Source: Cupriavidus sp. WKF15 (GTDB taxonomy: Bacteria; Pseudomonadota; Gammaproteobacteria; Burkholderiales; Burkholderiaceae). Taken from it: a stretch of DNA of 64,000 bases. Made by a program: the position numbers and the translations under genes. A model generated the notes under the pieces. That model was not told the DNA's origin. It searched no databases and saw only the letters and a program-made list of their open reading frames with translations. Positions 16,376-25,705 of this stretch are shown in pieces (position 1 is the stretch's first letter; every line of letters starts with the position of its first letter). The stretch is from NCBI RefSeq assembly GCF_029278605.1, contig NZ_CP119573.1:1488001-1552000 (forward strand). Direction: 5' to 3'.

Positions 16376-17773
16376 TCATACCAGCCCCCTGGCCCGCCAT
16401 TTGGCAAAGATCCGCTTGCAGGCGGCTTCGGCATCGCGGATGGCGTCCTCCGGCGAGGCGTCGCCGGTCGCGGCCCTTGCGAACATGGTGTTGAGTACCC
16501 AGGTGTTGAAGATCTCGTCGATGGCGGCGTTCGCATGGCCGGGATAGCCGACATTGGTGGCCTGCGCCATCAGGTTGCCAAGTACCCGGTACTTGGTCCC
16601 CGGCTTGGCCTTGGGGTCTTCATCGATCAGCTTCTTCAGGTCCGGCACGGTGCTGGCGAAGCACGGGAAATTGTAGAACTCGCTGGCCAGGAAGGCCTTG
16701 CGGAAGTTGTCGATGTAGTCCACCAGGAACTGCTTCGCGCCTGCGATGTTCTCGGCGAATTTCCAGATGACGTAGCAGTCCATCACGTGTTCCAGGCAAA
16801 TGCGCTGCGCCGGGCCGCGCAGGGCCTGCGTCAGCCAGATGTCCGGCGTGACGGGCAGGTTCTTGTTCTCGCCCTCGCGCGTGATGGAGATGGCATTCAG
16901 GCATAGCGAGATCTTGCCCGCCAGCATGGCGCGGTTGTTCGAGGAGGGATCCCAGGCAAGTACCTCCGGCGTCATGGTGTCGCGGTACAGCGCTCGCACG
17001 TACTTGACGGCTTCGAGCGTATTGCGCGAGTTCAGCACGACATTGCCGCGCTCGTCCTGTTCCGAGCCGCCATACGCAAAGAGGATGGTCCGCATGGCCA
17101 TGGCCGTGTCCAGTTCGGCGGACAGTCCGATGCCGACCGGGATGCCTTTCGACTGCTTGATCTTGCGCCCGGCCGTCAGCACATCGTCCCAGCTGTCAGG
17201 TGCTGCCATGCCGGCTTCATCCCAAAGATCCTTGCGGTAGTTGACCGGATCGGGCACGAAGCTGTCGGAGAAGGCGAAGTACTTGCGCGTCTTGGGGTTG
17301 AGCGTGCTGCGGACCGCCAGTTCTACCGGCTTGCCATGCTTGCGCTGGCATTCCTCATAGATCTCGCGGTGGTCGATGACCTGCTCCTCATACACAGGCG
17401 GCGGCGACAGGAACATGAAGAGGTCGTGCCCTTTCTGGGCCGAGACCTCGGCCGCGGCGCGCGTAGCCAGCGCCGGGATGCCGACATGGTCGACGATGAC
17501 CTCGGTGTCGTGGCGCTGCCCCCATTCCTTGACATAGGTGCCGTCGAACCAGGTGTCGTAGCCCGGCACGAAATGGTTCCACTGCAGGATCTTCAGCGTC
17601 CGTCTGGCGGCGGCATGTACGGGACGCGGGCTGGCCAGCGTGCCAAGCTCGGCGGCCAGGGCAGCCGCTGCCGCCGCGTGCAGCACGCGGCGGCGCGCCG
17701 GGCTGGCGAGCGGGACCGTGGACGCGGGCCGGCGCAGATAGCGGGTTGTGGCAAGGCGTGTCTCGTTTTTCAT
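16376..17773 (-). CDS. ABC importer extracellular solute-binding protein (family 1), Tat-like leader
   Basis: The 465-residue binding protein has a long N-terminal leader with ARRRVLHAAAAAALAAE, a twin-arginine-like motif followed by a hydrophobic stretch, suggesting export in folded form. The mature part begins near RRTLKILQWNHFVPGYDTWF and has the family 1 (carbohydrate) layout. The start at 17773 follows ACGGAGGCAGCC. It is the first gene of the importer operon (binding protein, ATPase, two permeases). The ligand is probably a sugar, polyol or related compound, but cannot be named from sequence. Confidence 0.85.
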   Translation of the reverse strand: MKNETRLATTRYLRRPASTVPLASPARRRVLHAAAAAALAAELGTLASPRPVHAAARRTLKILQWNHFVPGYDTWFDGTYVKEWGQRHDTEVIVDHVGIPALATRAAAEVSAQKGHDLFMFLSPPPVYEEQVIDHREIYEECQRKHGKPVELAVRSTLNPKTRKYFAFSDSFVPDPVNYRKDLWDEAGMAAPDSWDDVLTAGRKIKQSKGIPVGIGLSAELDTAMAMRTILFAYGGSEQDERGNVVLNSRNTLEAVKYVRALYRDTMTPEVLAWDPSSNNRAMLAGKISLCLNAISITREGENKNLPVTPDIWLTQALRGPAQRICLEHVMDCYVIWKFAENIAGAKQFLVDYIDNFRKAFLASEFYNFPCFASTVPDLKKLIDEDPKAKPGTKYRVLGNLMAQATNVGYPGHANAAIDEIFNTWVLNTMFARAATGDASPEDAIRDAEAACKRIFAKWRARGLV

Positions 17774-17987
17774 GGCTGCCTCCGTGTAACGGAAAACAGG
17801 ACGCGTGCGTCGGGTCCGTTCGGCTGCCCCCGGACAATGCAAGCGCCTGCCAGCCTGACTCGGTCAGGATGGAGACTGACGGGGCCGGCGCAATCCGTCG
17901 GTCCGGGGCTCGCGCATGGCAGGGAAGGCCACATACCGCTGCATGCTGCCGCGCATCGGAACGGCCCCCTCCGCGCTGCCGGTATCG

Positions 17988-18425
17988 TCAGCGGTACACC
18001 AGCACAGGGATGCGGCTGTGCGTGAGTACCTTCTGCGTCTCGCTGCCGATCAGCACCCCTTGCAGGCCGCGCCGCCCGTGCGATGCCATCACGATCAGGT
18101 CGCAGCCCTTTTCCACCGCGGTGTTGATGATGGCCTCGTAGGGATGGTCGTGGATGACCGCTACGGTGTCGCAGGCGACTTCCGCCGCCGCAGCCTCGGC
18201 GGCCATCGTGTCGAGGTAGTCCTCGACAGCCTTGGTGGCATCGCGCGCGTACTGGTCGCGCGTGCTGGCCAGCATTTCGACCTGGTAGGTGTAGGTGTGG
18301 AAATCGGGGATCACCTGGAGCGCCGTGACACGGGCCCCGGCGTCGCGGGCGAAGGCAATGCCCTGGCGGAACGCGGATTCGGAAAGGGGCGAACCGTCAA
18401 CAGGGAGCAGCAGGTGCTGGAACAT
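17988..18425 (-). CDS. Universal stress protein (UspA family)
   Basis: The 145-residue single-domain Usp starts FQHLLLPVDGSPLSESA. It has the ATP-binding motif G-x2-G-x9-GS (GRRGLQGVLIGSETQKVL) and ends in IPVLVYR. ATP-binding Usp proteins are usually induced by starvation, redox or membrane stress. A GGAGG sequence precedes the ATG. It stands alone between the ABC importer and the MFS gene, all on the minus strand. Confidence 0.9.
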   Translation of the reverse strand: MFQHLLLPVDGSPLSESAFRQGIAFARDAGARVTALQVIPDFHTYTYQVEMLASTRDQYARDATKAVEDYLDTMAAEAAAAEVACDTVAVIHDHPYEAIINTAVEKGCDLIVMASHGRRGLQGVLIGSETQKVLTHSRIPVLVYR

Positions 18426-18471
18426 AGCAGCCTCCAGTCAAGCAAGGCGGCACTCCCCCCGGTCAGGTGCC

Positions 18472-18499
18472 GGGCGCCGACGTGACATAACCGGCGCCC
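18472..18499. terminator. Perfect 8-bp GC-rich hairpin between MFS and Usp genes
   Basis: GGGCGCCG and CGGCGCCC pair exactly across a 12-base loop. The hairpin lies about 30 bp beyond the stop of the MFS gene and upstream of the Usp start, which fits a transcription barrier. No run of T follows on either strand, so it is only terminator-like. Confidence 0.4.
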
Positions 18500-18530
18500 T
18501 TGATCCAGTATAGGGCACGTACCGGGGACG

Positions 18531-19922
18531 TCAGGCGTCAGGTTCGGCGGTTGCCTGCGTGCGCCGGGCAGGTCCGGCATCGCGCAGCCGGCTCAGGCTG
18601 ATTACCGCGCCCAGCGCAGCCATGCCCACCGCCACATAGAGCGCGGAGCGCGCGCCGCCGGTTTCATCCAGGCTGAACAGCAGTGCCACCACGGCCGTGC
18701 CGGTGGTCTGCCCGAGCAGCCGCGTGGTTGCCTGCGCCCCGCTGGCGCCGCCGCTGCGCGCGGGCGGCGTGGCACCGATCATGGCGCGGTTGTTCGGCGA
18801 CTGGAACAGGCCGAAGCCAAGCCCGCACATCGCCATGCGCCAGGCGATGTCGAGGCTGCCGGCATCACGCCCGAGCAACGCCAGGCCGAGCAGGCCGGCC
18901 GCAAGCAGCGCCAGCCCGAGGCCCGCCAGGATGCTGGCGGGATAGCGGTCCGACAGCCGTCCCGACAGCGCCGCCATCAGCGCCACCGTCAACGGCCAGG
19001 GCGTGATCAGCAGCCCGGTTTCATGCAGCGACCGGCCCAGCTGGTATTCGAGAAAGAACGGAAGGGCCACGAAGGACAGCATCTGCGTCATGAATGAGCA
19101 GAACGAAGTGCCGACCGCCAGGGTGAAGGCCCGGCTGGCGAACAGGTCTACGGGCACGAGCGGTGCCGGACGGCCGTGCTGGCGCCGTACCAGGAGCCAG
19201 CCCAGCACGAACGTGACGCCTACGGCGGCCGCACCGGCGGCACGCAGGCCGGCATGGCCGAGGCCATCGACGCCCAGGATGAACAGCCCGAAGACCACTG
19301 CCGACAGCACGGCGCTTGGATAGTCGAACTCGCGCGGCTGGGGCGCCGTTTCGGGCAGCGCGCTGCGGCTGAGCGCCAGCGCGAAGATCGCCACCGGCAC
19401 GTTCACCGCGAACAGCCATTGCCAGCTCGCCAGCGACAGGATCAGTGCCCCGAGCGAGGGGCCCACCGCCGTGGTCACGCCGACCACCAGCGCGTTCAGG
19501 CCGATGCCGCGGCCCAGGCGCGTGGGCGGATAGATGTAGCGCACCAGCGCCGTATTCACGCTCATGATGCCGGCACCGCCCAGGCCCTGCAGCACGCGCG
19601 CCGCCACCAGCATGGGCAGGTTGACCGCCAGCGCGCACAGCAGCGACCCGACGAGGAAGGTGGCCAGTCCGGCGCGGTACACACGCTTGTATCCCAGGAT
19701 ATCGCCCAGCGATGACAGCGGCAGCAGGCATACCGTGACGGTAAGCTGATAGGCGTTCACCACCCAGATGGTGTTCGACGGCTCGGCCTGCAGCTGGCGC
19801 GAGATCGAGGGCAGCGCGATATTGGCGATCGAACCGTCCAGCACGGCCATGATCAGCCCGCAGAAAACGGTGAGGATGGCCCAGGTGCGCTGCGGCTGGG
19901 GAAGGCCTTGATGTGGCGACAT
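18531..19922 (-). CDS. MFS efflux transporter, DHA2 (14-TM) type
   Basis: The protein is about 463 residues with 14 hydrophobic segments. Motif A-like LGDILGYKRVYRAGL, motif C-like GPSLGALILSLASWQWLFAVNVP (typical of antiporters) and the early VLDGSIANIALPSI segment place it in the DHA2 drug:H+ antiporter group. The start MSPHQGL at 19922 is preferred over a longer reading without leader homology. It follows the two-component pair on the same strand at 134 bp, so it could be a target of that system. The substrate is unknown. Confidence 0.82.
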   Translation of the reverse strand: MSPHQGLPQPQRTWAILTVFCGLIMAVLDGSIANIALPSISRQLQAEPSNTIWVVNAYQLTVTVCLLPLSSLGDILGYKRVYRAGLATFLVGSLLCALAVNLPMLVAARVLQGLGGAGIMSVNTALVRYIYPPTRLGRGIGLNALVVGVTTAVGPSLGALILSLASWQWLFAVNVPVAIFALALSRSALPETAPQPREFDYPSAVLSAVVFGLFILGVDGLGHAGLRAAGAAAVGVTFVLGWLLVRRQHGRPAPLVPVDLFASRAFTLAVGTSFCSFMTQMLSFVALPFFLEYQLGRSLHETGLLITPWPLTVALMAALSGRLSDRYPASILAGLGLALLAAGLLGLALLGRDAGSLDIAWRMAMCGLGFGLFQSPNNRAMIGATPPARSGGASGAQATTRLLGQTTGTAVVALLFSLDETGGARSALYVAVGMAALGAVISLSRLRDAGPARRTQATAEPDA

Positions 19923-20056
19923 GCGGAAGACAGGAGCGGCAAACAAGGGCGGCAAGGCCGCGCCCGCGAGGCCGGGCACGGCCCCGCCATTATCGGCGCC
20001 TGGGGCGTTGCCCGCAAATGCGCGGAATGTGGTAAGCGCTTGTCAGCCGGCTGGAA

Positions 20057-23000
20057 TCAGGGGCGGTCCTGCGCGCTTGCCGACGGGGCATGGCCGGTGT
20101 AGCGCTGCGCCAGCGTCTGCAATGCTTCGCCTGCGGCGGCAATGGCCGGAGTCCAGCGGTGCTCTCCGAGGCAGATCCGCTCGACTTCGCGGCAGTGCCC
20201 TTGCAGCGCGCGCTGCCGGACGATCCTGAATCCGCCCGCGGCGCGATGCGCCCATCGCTGCAGTGCCCGCACGTCCCTCTCGGCCAGGATTTGCGCAAGC
20301 TCGGGCAAGTCGGTCTGCAGTTGTTCGCGCAGCAGGCCCGTGTAGTGTTCCTGGTCGGCACTGGCGGCCTGCACCTCGTGTGCCTGCGTGGTGGGCAAGT
20401 CGCGCAGCGCCTGGCCAAGCTCGCGCAACGACGCGGGCTTGGTGATGTAGCCGCTGAAGCCGCGCTGCTGCCAGTCCTCGCCCTGCTCCTGTTGGGCAAG
20501 GGCGCTGAACGCGAGTACCGGCAGGCCGGGATGCAAGGCGCGCAGGGCATCCAGCAGGGCGTAGCCGTTCATGAACGGCATGTGGATGTCGGTCAGGACG
20601 GCATCCACATGGGTCGTTTCCGCGACCGCCAGTGCCTGCTTGCCGTTACCGGTGACGATGGGCCGGCAACCCAGGGCGCGCAGTTGTTCGCCGATCAGCG
20701 CCTGGTTCAGCGGATTGTCCTCGGCGACGAGGATGGTCAGCCCGGCGGAATCGGGCAAGGGCAACGACGCGTGCGCCGTGGGCGGCTCCGCGTCACCGGC
20801 CGCGGGCGACGATGCGGTTCCGTCCGGCGGGCCCGGCAGCGCGGATGCCACGCAGGCGAGCAGGGCGCTGTGGCTGAAGCTCGTCACTTCGAGGATGCCG
20901 GGTGCGCGTTGCCGGGGCCGGTGGGGGCCTTCCGGCGTCAGCCAGACCATGGGCGCGGAACTCAGCGCATGCAGTGCCGCGAACGCGTCCGGATGGTATT
21001 CCTCGGTGGCGACAATCACCTGCGGATGGTGGCTTTCCAGGTGTTCGCGGGCGGCGGCCAGCGATGCCAGCACGTGGGTTCGCCAACCCGCAGTGGCCAG
21101 CCAGGCTTCCAGGCATTTGCCGGTCCCGGTGTCATGGCACAGCACCATGACATTGCCGCGACGGGCGGGCATGACGCCGGGTCCGTTGCCAGCCGCCGCA
21201 TCGTCGCCGGCTGGCGGCAATGGCACGGTAATGGTGAAGGCACTGCCCACGTCCTGCACGCTCTGCACGCCGATGCTGCCGCCCATCAGCTCGCACAGGC
21301 GCGCGCAGATCGACAAACCGAGACCGGTGCCGCCGTAGCGGCTGGCGGCGACGGCATCGCCTTGCACGAAGGGCTGGAAGACGCGTTCGCTCAGCGCGGG
21401 CGGCATGCCGATGCCCGAGTCGCTGACGCGGCAGGTCAGCGTATGCCGGCCCTGCGCGTCCGTTCCGTAGCTGCCGCTGAGCGTGATGCGGCCGCTCGTG
21501 GTGAACTTGAAGGCGTTGTTCAGCAGGTTATTGACGACCTGCGTCAGACGCATGCAGTCCCCGCACACTTCGCGGTCCAGTTCGGGGGCCAGTTGCAGGC
21601 TGAGCCGGATGCCGCGTTCCGTGGCCATGGGCGCGTAAGTCAGCGCCAGGCCTTCCAGCGCGTGGGCCAGCTGGAATGGCTTGCTCTCCAGTTGCAGCTT
21701 GCCGGCATCGATCTTCGAGAAGTCCAGGATGTCGTTGACGATGCGCCGCAGGCCGTCCGCCGCGGTGCCCAGCGCCTGCAGCCGCTGGGCGTGGCTTTCC
21801 AGCCCAGGGCTGCGCGCGAGCAGTTCGAGGTTGCCAATCAGGGCATTGAGCGGCGTGCGGATTTCGTGGCTCATGGCCGCGAAGAAGCGCGATCGCGCAC
21901 GCATCATGGCCTCGGTGGCCTGCTGTGCCGAGCGCAACTGCTGTTCCAGCGCCTGCTGGGTGGTGACGTCCTGCACGGCACAGAACAGGACCTTGTCGTC
22001 GCGGTAGCGCGCGGGCGCATACGTGACCTGCAGGTAGCGCTGCGTGTCGCCGTCACCGCTGTCCTCATCGCTGTCGTCGCCGCGGCAGCCTGGCGCAGCG
22101 ACGGTGAAGCGTGCGATCGGTGCGAGCTGCCCGGTTTCGGTGGACGGTGGCTGGCGTTCGAAGGCCTCCGTCACCGGCGCGGGCAAGGTGTCGACCCGGT
22201 CCAGCCGCAGCAGTGACTGCGCAAGCTGGTTTGATGTCAGCACCACGTAGTCGCGCTGCCGGACGATGCACAGGCCGACAGGCGTGGCGCTGACGAGGAT
22301 CTGGTTCAGGATCTCGTTCTCCAGCGCGCGCGCCGCCTCCGAATGGGTCCGGCGCAGCAGCTGGCGGTCCCAGTAGCGCGCACTCAGAACGATGGCACCG
22401 ATCAGCAGCAGCGCCACGCCGAGGATCACGGCCAGCGCGGGGGCAAGCGCCGGCACCAGCAGCGCGTACGGCAGGAAACAGACCAGCGTGCCGAACGCGG
22501 GCTTCAGTGGCTGCACCATCAACACGCCGCGGCGCGTGTAGTGCGACAGATTGCGCGGCTGGCGCCGCGCCTGCGACAGGATGACGCTGACCACCAGGCC
22601 TTCGGCCGGCAAGGCCGGGGCGGCAACGTCGATGGCCTCGCCGGCTGGATTGAGCAGGGCGAGCTGCGCCGGTTCTCCGGGGCCTTCGATCAGTGTCAGG
22701 AAGTCGCCGACCGGCACGCATGCGACAAGCAGTACGGTCGGTGTATCCCCCGAATATGCCGCCCCGACGCTCAGCATGACCATCGTGCCGGTCAGCGGAT
22801 CCCGCACCGGACCGGCCCAGACCTGCTCGCTGCCATGCGGTAGCGCATGGCCGGTTCGGTCCAGCATCGCTTGCGTGATGGTGTCGCGCAGCGTGTCGAT
22901 CAGCGCGGGACGGACCGACACCGTGGCTTGCGCGGCAGGTGGCTCCCGCATGAGGATGACCGCACTGTCGTTCTCAAGCGAAAGGACGTAGACCCGGTGG

Positions 23001-23497
23001 TCAAGGCCAAAGGCTTGCTGCGTCGCGAGCGTGCCCAGCGCAATCTGCTGCAGGCGTGCAAGCTGCGCGGGCAGGGAAGTGCCCCAGGCCCGCCGGGTCG
23101 CGGCCGCTGCCATCAGGTAGTAGTCATGTCCGGCGAGCGTGTCGGCAATGCGGGCAACGCCGGTCGCGCGGACGGCGGCTACCGTGGCCGGGTCCGGCAT
23201 CTGTGCCAGACCCGCTTCACGGTAGCGACGCACGCCAAGGACGCTGCGCTTCAGGAAGGCGGCCTCGCTTTCCAGGCGCTCCGAGAGGGAGGCGGCATAC
23301 CGGGCAACCTGGCTTTGCTGCAGGCTCAGGTGCTGGTCTGTTTCGAGCGCCGCGAGCACGATGCCGGCGAATACCACCAGCGCGATCAGCACGGCGATGG
23401 TCGCCGAGTACAGATGCTGTTGCCGGCGGGCATTGTCCGCGAGCGTGTCGAAGGCGCTCGCCAGCGACACGCGGGTACTGTCGAGGAGCTGCTGCAT
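20057..23497 (-). CDS. Hybrid sensor histidine kinase (periplasmic sensor, PAS-like, HisKA, HATPase, receivers, HPt-like)
   Basis: This is a 1146-residue inner-membrane kinase. TM1 lies near residues 30-52, then a periplasmic sensor of about 290 residues and TM2 near 350-372. A PAS-like segment, a coiled linker, HisKA ([19 protein letters not shown]) and HATPase_c ([26 protein letters not shown]) follow. The first receiver-like domain (about 785-890) has lost its phospho-Asp; the position reads VIVATEE. The second is intact ([26 protein letters not shown]). An HPt-like end ([11 protein letters not shown]) follows. The layout resembles RcsC/BvgS-type phosphorelay kinases. It lies 6 bp after its response regulator. 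Confidence 0.88.
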   Translation of the reverse strand: MQQLLDSTRVSLASAFDTLADNARRQQHLYSATIAVLIALVVFAGIVLAALETDQHLSLQQSQVARYAASLSERLESEAAFLKRSVLGVRRYREAGLAQMPDPATVAAVRATGVARIADTLAGHDYYLMAAAATRRAWGTSLPAQLARLQQIALGTLATQQAFGLDHRVYVLSLENDSAVILMREPPAAQATVSVRPALIDTLRDTITQAMLDRTGHALPHGSEQVWAGPVRDPLTGTMVMLSVGAAYSGDTPTVLLVACVPVGDFLTLIEGPGEPAQLALLNPAGEAIDVAAPALPAEGLVVSVILSQARRQPRNLSHYTRRGVLMVQPLKPAFGTLVCFLPYALLVPALAPALAVILGVALLLIGAIVLSARYWDRQLLRRTHSEAARALENEILNQILVSATPVGLCIVRQRDYVVLTSNQLAQSLLRLDRVDTLPAPVTEAFERQPPSTETGQLAPIARFTVAAPGCRGDDSDEDSGDGDTQRYLQVTYAPARYRDDKVLFCAVQDVTTQQALEQQLRSAQQATEAMMRARSRFFAAMSHEIRTPLNALIGNLELLARSPGLESHAQRLQALGTAADGLRRIVNDILDFSKIDAGKLQLESKPFQLAHALEGLALTYAPMATERGIRLSLQLAPELDREVCGDCMRLTQVVNNLLNNAFKFTTSGRITLSGSYGTDAQGRHTLTCRVSDSGIGMPPALSERVFQPFVQGDAVAASRYGGTGLGLSICARLCELMGGSIGVQSVQDVGSAFTITVPLPPAGDDAAAGNGPGVMPARRGNVMVLCHDTGTGKCLEAWLATAGWRTHVLASLAAAREHLESHHPQVIVATEEYHPDAFAALHALSSAPMVWLTPEGPHRPRQRAPGILEVTSFSHSALLACVASALPGPPDGTASSPAAGDAEPPTAHASLPLPDSAGLTILVAEDNPLNQALIGEQLRALGCRPIVTGNGKQALAVAETTHVDAVLTDIHMPFMNGYALLDALRALHPGLPVLAFSALAQQEQGEDWQQRGFSGYITKPASLRELGQALRDLPTTQAHEVQAASADQEHYTGLLREQLQTDLPELAQILAERDVRALQRWAHRAAGGFRIVRQRALQGHCREVERICLGEHRWTPAIAAAGEALQTLAQRYTGHAPSASAQDRP

Positions 23498-23503
23498 GGG
23501 CGC

Positions 23504-24151
23504 TCAGATCAGTCCGTTCTCGTAGGCGTAGCGGATCAGGCCGGTATTGGTATGCACGCCGAGCTTGCGCATGGCAACGGTCTTCTGGCTCGATATGGTG
23601 CTGACCGAACGCCCGAGCTTGGCCGCGATTTCAATGAGCTGCATGCCCTGCGCATAGAGCCTGACGACTTCCAGCTCGCGCGGCGTGAGATCGGTAGCGG
23701 GGGCATCCGCCATGGCCGCGTTGTCGAGAATCCTGCGTACGTAGGGCGAGTAGTAGGGGCTGTCGCTGCCCATGACATGGAGGCAGGCGCGCAAGGTCTC
23801 TTCGAGTTCATCCTCCTTGCTGACGAAGGCGCGCGCGCCTAGCTTGACGGCGCGCCGGATGATGGCCGCGTTCGACTGCGCGCTGACCACGACGATGCGC
23901 GTGCCGCGATGGCGCCGTGCCAGCCGGTTGAGCAGGTTGAAGCCATCCAGCGTGGCATCGCCGTGGCCCATGCAGAAGTCGGTGATGGCGATGTCGGCCG
24001 CTTGCGCGTCGAGCGCCTGGACCAGCCCGGAGCCGCTATTGCATTCGCAGGCGACCTGGAAACGTGCGGACCGCTGCAGGCAGTCGCGCAGGGCGGTGAC
24101 GACCAGCGGGTGGTCATCGGCAATGGCCACACGTATGAGCGGTTCATTCAT
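23504..24151 (-). CDS. LuxR/NarL-family response regulator (RcsB/EvgA-like)
   Basis: The 215-residue protein has a receiver domain (residues 5-125; acidic pair ADDHP, phospho-Asp in ITDFCMGHG, switch Ser in VVVSAQSN, Lys in FVSKEDE) and a LuxR-type HTH (about 148-210: LTPRELEVVRLYAQGMQLIEIAAKLGRSVSTISSQK). The insert after the phospho-Asp (GHGDATLDG) is as in RcsB. It is the first gene of an operon with the hybrid kinase, which is likely its phosphodonor. Confidence 0.9.
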   Translation of the reverse strand: MNEPLIRVAIADDHPLVVTALRDCLQRSARFQVACECNSGSGLVQALDAQAADIAITDFCMGHGDATLDGFNLLNRLARRHRGTRIVVVSAQSNAAIIRRAVKLGARAFVSKEDELEETLRACLHVMGSDSPYYSPYVRRILDNAAMADAPATDLTPRELEVVRLYAQGMQLIEIAAKLGRSVSTISSQKTVAMRKLGVHTNTGLIRYAYENGLI

Positions 24152-24593
24152 GGCCGACCTCCGGCCGTTGCGCGCGGATGGTGGTGCGCGCGCTTCGGTT
24201 CAAGGGGGAGGGCGGGGCGGCGGGGACGGGTACTGCGTTGCGACCGGCAGACGGGCGCCGGAAGATGCCTACAGGCAAGACACATTTGACAATGACCTCG
24301 GTAATTGTGGACGTCAACCGGCAAGGGCCGATTGAGACGAGCTATTGCATCACCACAATCCCCGAGATTCTGGCTATCTTATGTGCGCCGTTGAATCGTA
24401 TTTCGGCTAGTTTCCTTGACGCTTTGAGGGTCGTCCAGCCTTGGGTTACACGAAAGCTGAGGCAGCGCAATCCTGAAGTGGCGTGGCGGGCGCTGCCGTG
24501 GTATCGGACTTGCCACCTTGCCGCGTACGCCTAGAATGAATTCGGCAACACGAACGATGCCTGTCGGCAAGTGTTGCCGCCCGGAGGTGCACC
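24152..24593. other. Intergenic region between divergent genes
   Basis: This stretch of about 440 bp separates the response-regulator start (minus) from a small zinc-ribbon gene (plus). Open frames here have no family features or codon preference that I trust. It is somewhat richer in A/T around 24290-24430 than its neighbours and presumably holds both promoters. I see no RNA gene or clear operator. Confidence 0.4.
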
Positions 24594-24758
24594 ATGCCTG
24601 TCTACCAGTACCGTTGTGAAAAGTGCGGGCACATGTTCGAGCATACCGAGCATGTGGCCGAGCATGCGAGCGCACACCCCAGTTGTCCGAAGTGCGGCAG
24701 CCAGACGGTACAGCATGCACCCACGCCGTTCGTGGCGAAGACCGGGCGCAAGAGCTGA
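24594..24758 (+). CDS. Small FmdB-type zinc-ribbon protein
   Basis: The 54-residue protein begins MPVYQYRCEKCGHMFEHTEH and has a second knuckle CPKCGS, giving the C-x2-C...C-x2-C zinc ribbon of the FmdB/putative regulatory family. The tail ends in FVAKTGRKS. GGAGGTG lies 8 bp upstream of the ATG. FmdB-like ribbons are widespread, and their role (regulatory or in RNA/protein binding) is not settled. It precedes a second small gene 133 bp downstream on the same strand. Confidence 0.8.
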   Translation: MPVYQYRCEKCGHMFEHTEHVAEHASAHPSCPKCGSQTVQHAPTPFVAKTGRKS

Positions 24759-24891
24759 ACCCCCGAAACAACAACTTACAGTGGGTCGATGCATGCCACC
24801 GGCATGCACTTCTTTTTTGCGTCGCGCCTCCTGCGTGACGCACGCTCCCGCTGCGCGCATGCGGCGATCTCATGACCTGACGGAGGATGCC

Positions 24892-25146
24892 ATGGCTACG
24901 AGACCGTTTTCCGAATTTTCCGCTGAGGAACAGCAACAGTTCGCGCAGGTATGCAGGCAGATGGGAATGGTCCCCGACGACTTCGACATTACCGACGAGG
25001 TGAACGGCAACGCGCTGCGCCGCATCCGCGTGCGCCGGCTGAGCACCGAGGCCAGCAGCGCCTATGAAGCCGGCGCAGGCGGCGAATGGGTCGAGGAATT
25101 CGAGAGCGATCTCGAATGCGGCCTGTTCGGCCGGGTGACCGTATAG
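24892..25146 (+). CDS. Small conserved-looking hypothetical protein
   Basis: The 84-residue acidic, soluble protein starts MATRPFSEFSAEEQQQFAQ behind CGGAGG. No known domain is recognised. Its first 27 residues (FSAEEQQQFAQVCRQMGMVPDDFDI) share a pattern with the protein at 54085-54468 (IEPDEQQNFLAVLQRNGLAAGDFEL), and both continue into a basic strand with Arg/Thr repeats. The two are therefore probable members of one undescribed small-protein family. It neighbours the FmdB-like gene and converges on the BLUF gene. Confidence 0.7.
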   Translation: MATRPFSEFSAEEQQQFAQVCRQMGMVPDDFDITDEVNGNALRRIRVRRLSTEASSAYEAGAGGEWVEEFESDLECGLFGRVTV

Positions 25147-25239
25147 CGGAACGCGCCGACGCTCAGGCGGCGGCGCCCGCCGGCCGATAGCCGCGGCAAG
25201 ATCCGACCTTCTGTGAACAGTGCGGTACGGAGCCGGAAC

Positions 25240-25683
25240 TCAGGGCCGGCCCCGTTCGGCCGCGCGGGCCACGACCGATGCGCCGGCGCTCAATTCCCGG
25301 AGCAGCGCCAGCGAGGCCTGTCCGGACGTACAGAACGGGTCCAGTTCCGCGCGCGCGGAAAATCGCAGCAAGGTGGCGGTGTTGATGCGTGCGGCATTGA
25401 CCTGGCCCATGGACCAGCCGGAGAAGTCGCGCTCGCAGATGTCTTCCAGGTGCAGCAGCACCACGTCATGGTGGCGCGGATCGCGCGCGATCGCCTGGAA
25501 CAGGCGGGACACTTCCTGGCGCTCGCCTTCCAGCGCCTGCAGGAAGACGCCGTTGCCGTGGCATAGCACGCCGGTGATGCCGTGGCGCGGATTGCGTTCC
25601 AGGCTGGTGGCCAGGATGGCGTCGAGCATGGCGGCGTCGATCGCCTGGCGGGCACGGCTGGCATAGAGCAGGCGGACGAGCAT
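25240..25683 (-). CDS. BLUF-domain blue-light photoreceptor (short type)
   Basis: The 147-residue protein consists of a BLUF domain (1-95) plus a short C-terminal cap. All flavin-pocket residues are visible: Tyr7 (LLYASR), Asn31 (RNPRHGITG), Gln49 (FLQALEG), Trp90 and Met92 (GWSMGQ). BLUF domains bind FAD and switch hydrogen bonding under blue light; short BLUF proteins act on separate partners. It starts 22 bp after folE on the same strand, so the two are likely co-transcribed. No GGDEF/EAL or antirepressor partner is fused or adjacent. Confidence 0.92.
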   Translation of the reverse strand: MLVRLLYASRARQAIDAAMLDAILATSLERNPRHGITGVLCHGNGVFLQALEGERQEVSRLFQAIARDPRHHDVVLLHLEDICERDFSGWSMGQVNAARINTATLLRFSARAELDPFCTSGQASLALLRELSAGASVVARAAERGRP

Positions 25684-25705
25684 GCTGGGGCTCCGGATGA
25701 CGGCG

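Noticed and set aside
16376..17773. Iron(III)-binding protein as the role of the ABC solute-binding protein
   Set aside because: The two MalF/MalG-type permeases and MalK/UgpC-type ATPase with TOBE domain point to a carbohydrate-class importer, and no metal-binding Tyr cluster was recognised.
20090..22216. A 708-codon open frame antisense to the hybrid kinase
   Set aside because: The opposite strand encodes a complete kinase with every motif. This frame has shadow composition (Arg, Gly, Gln, His) and no domain.
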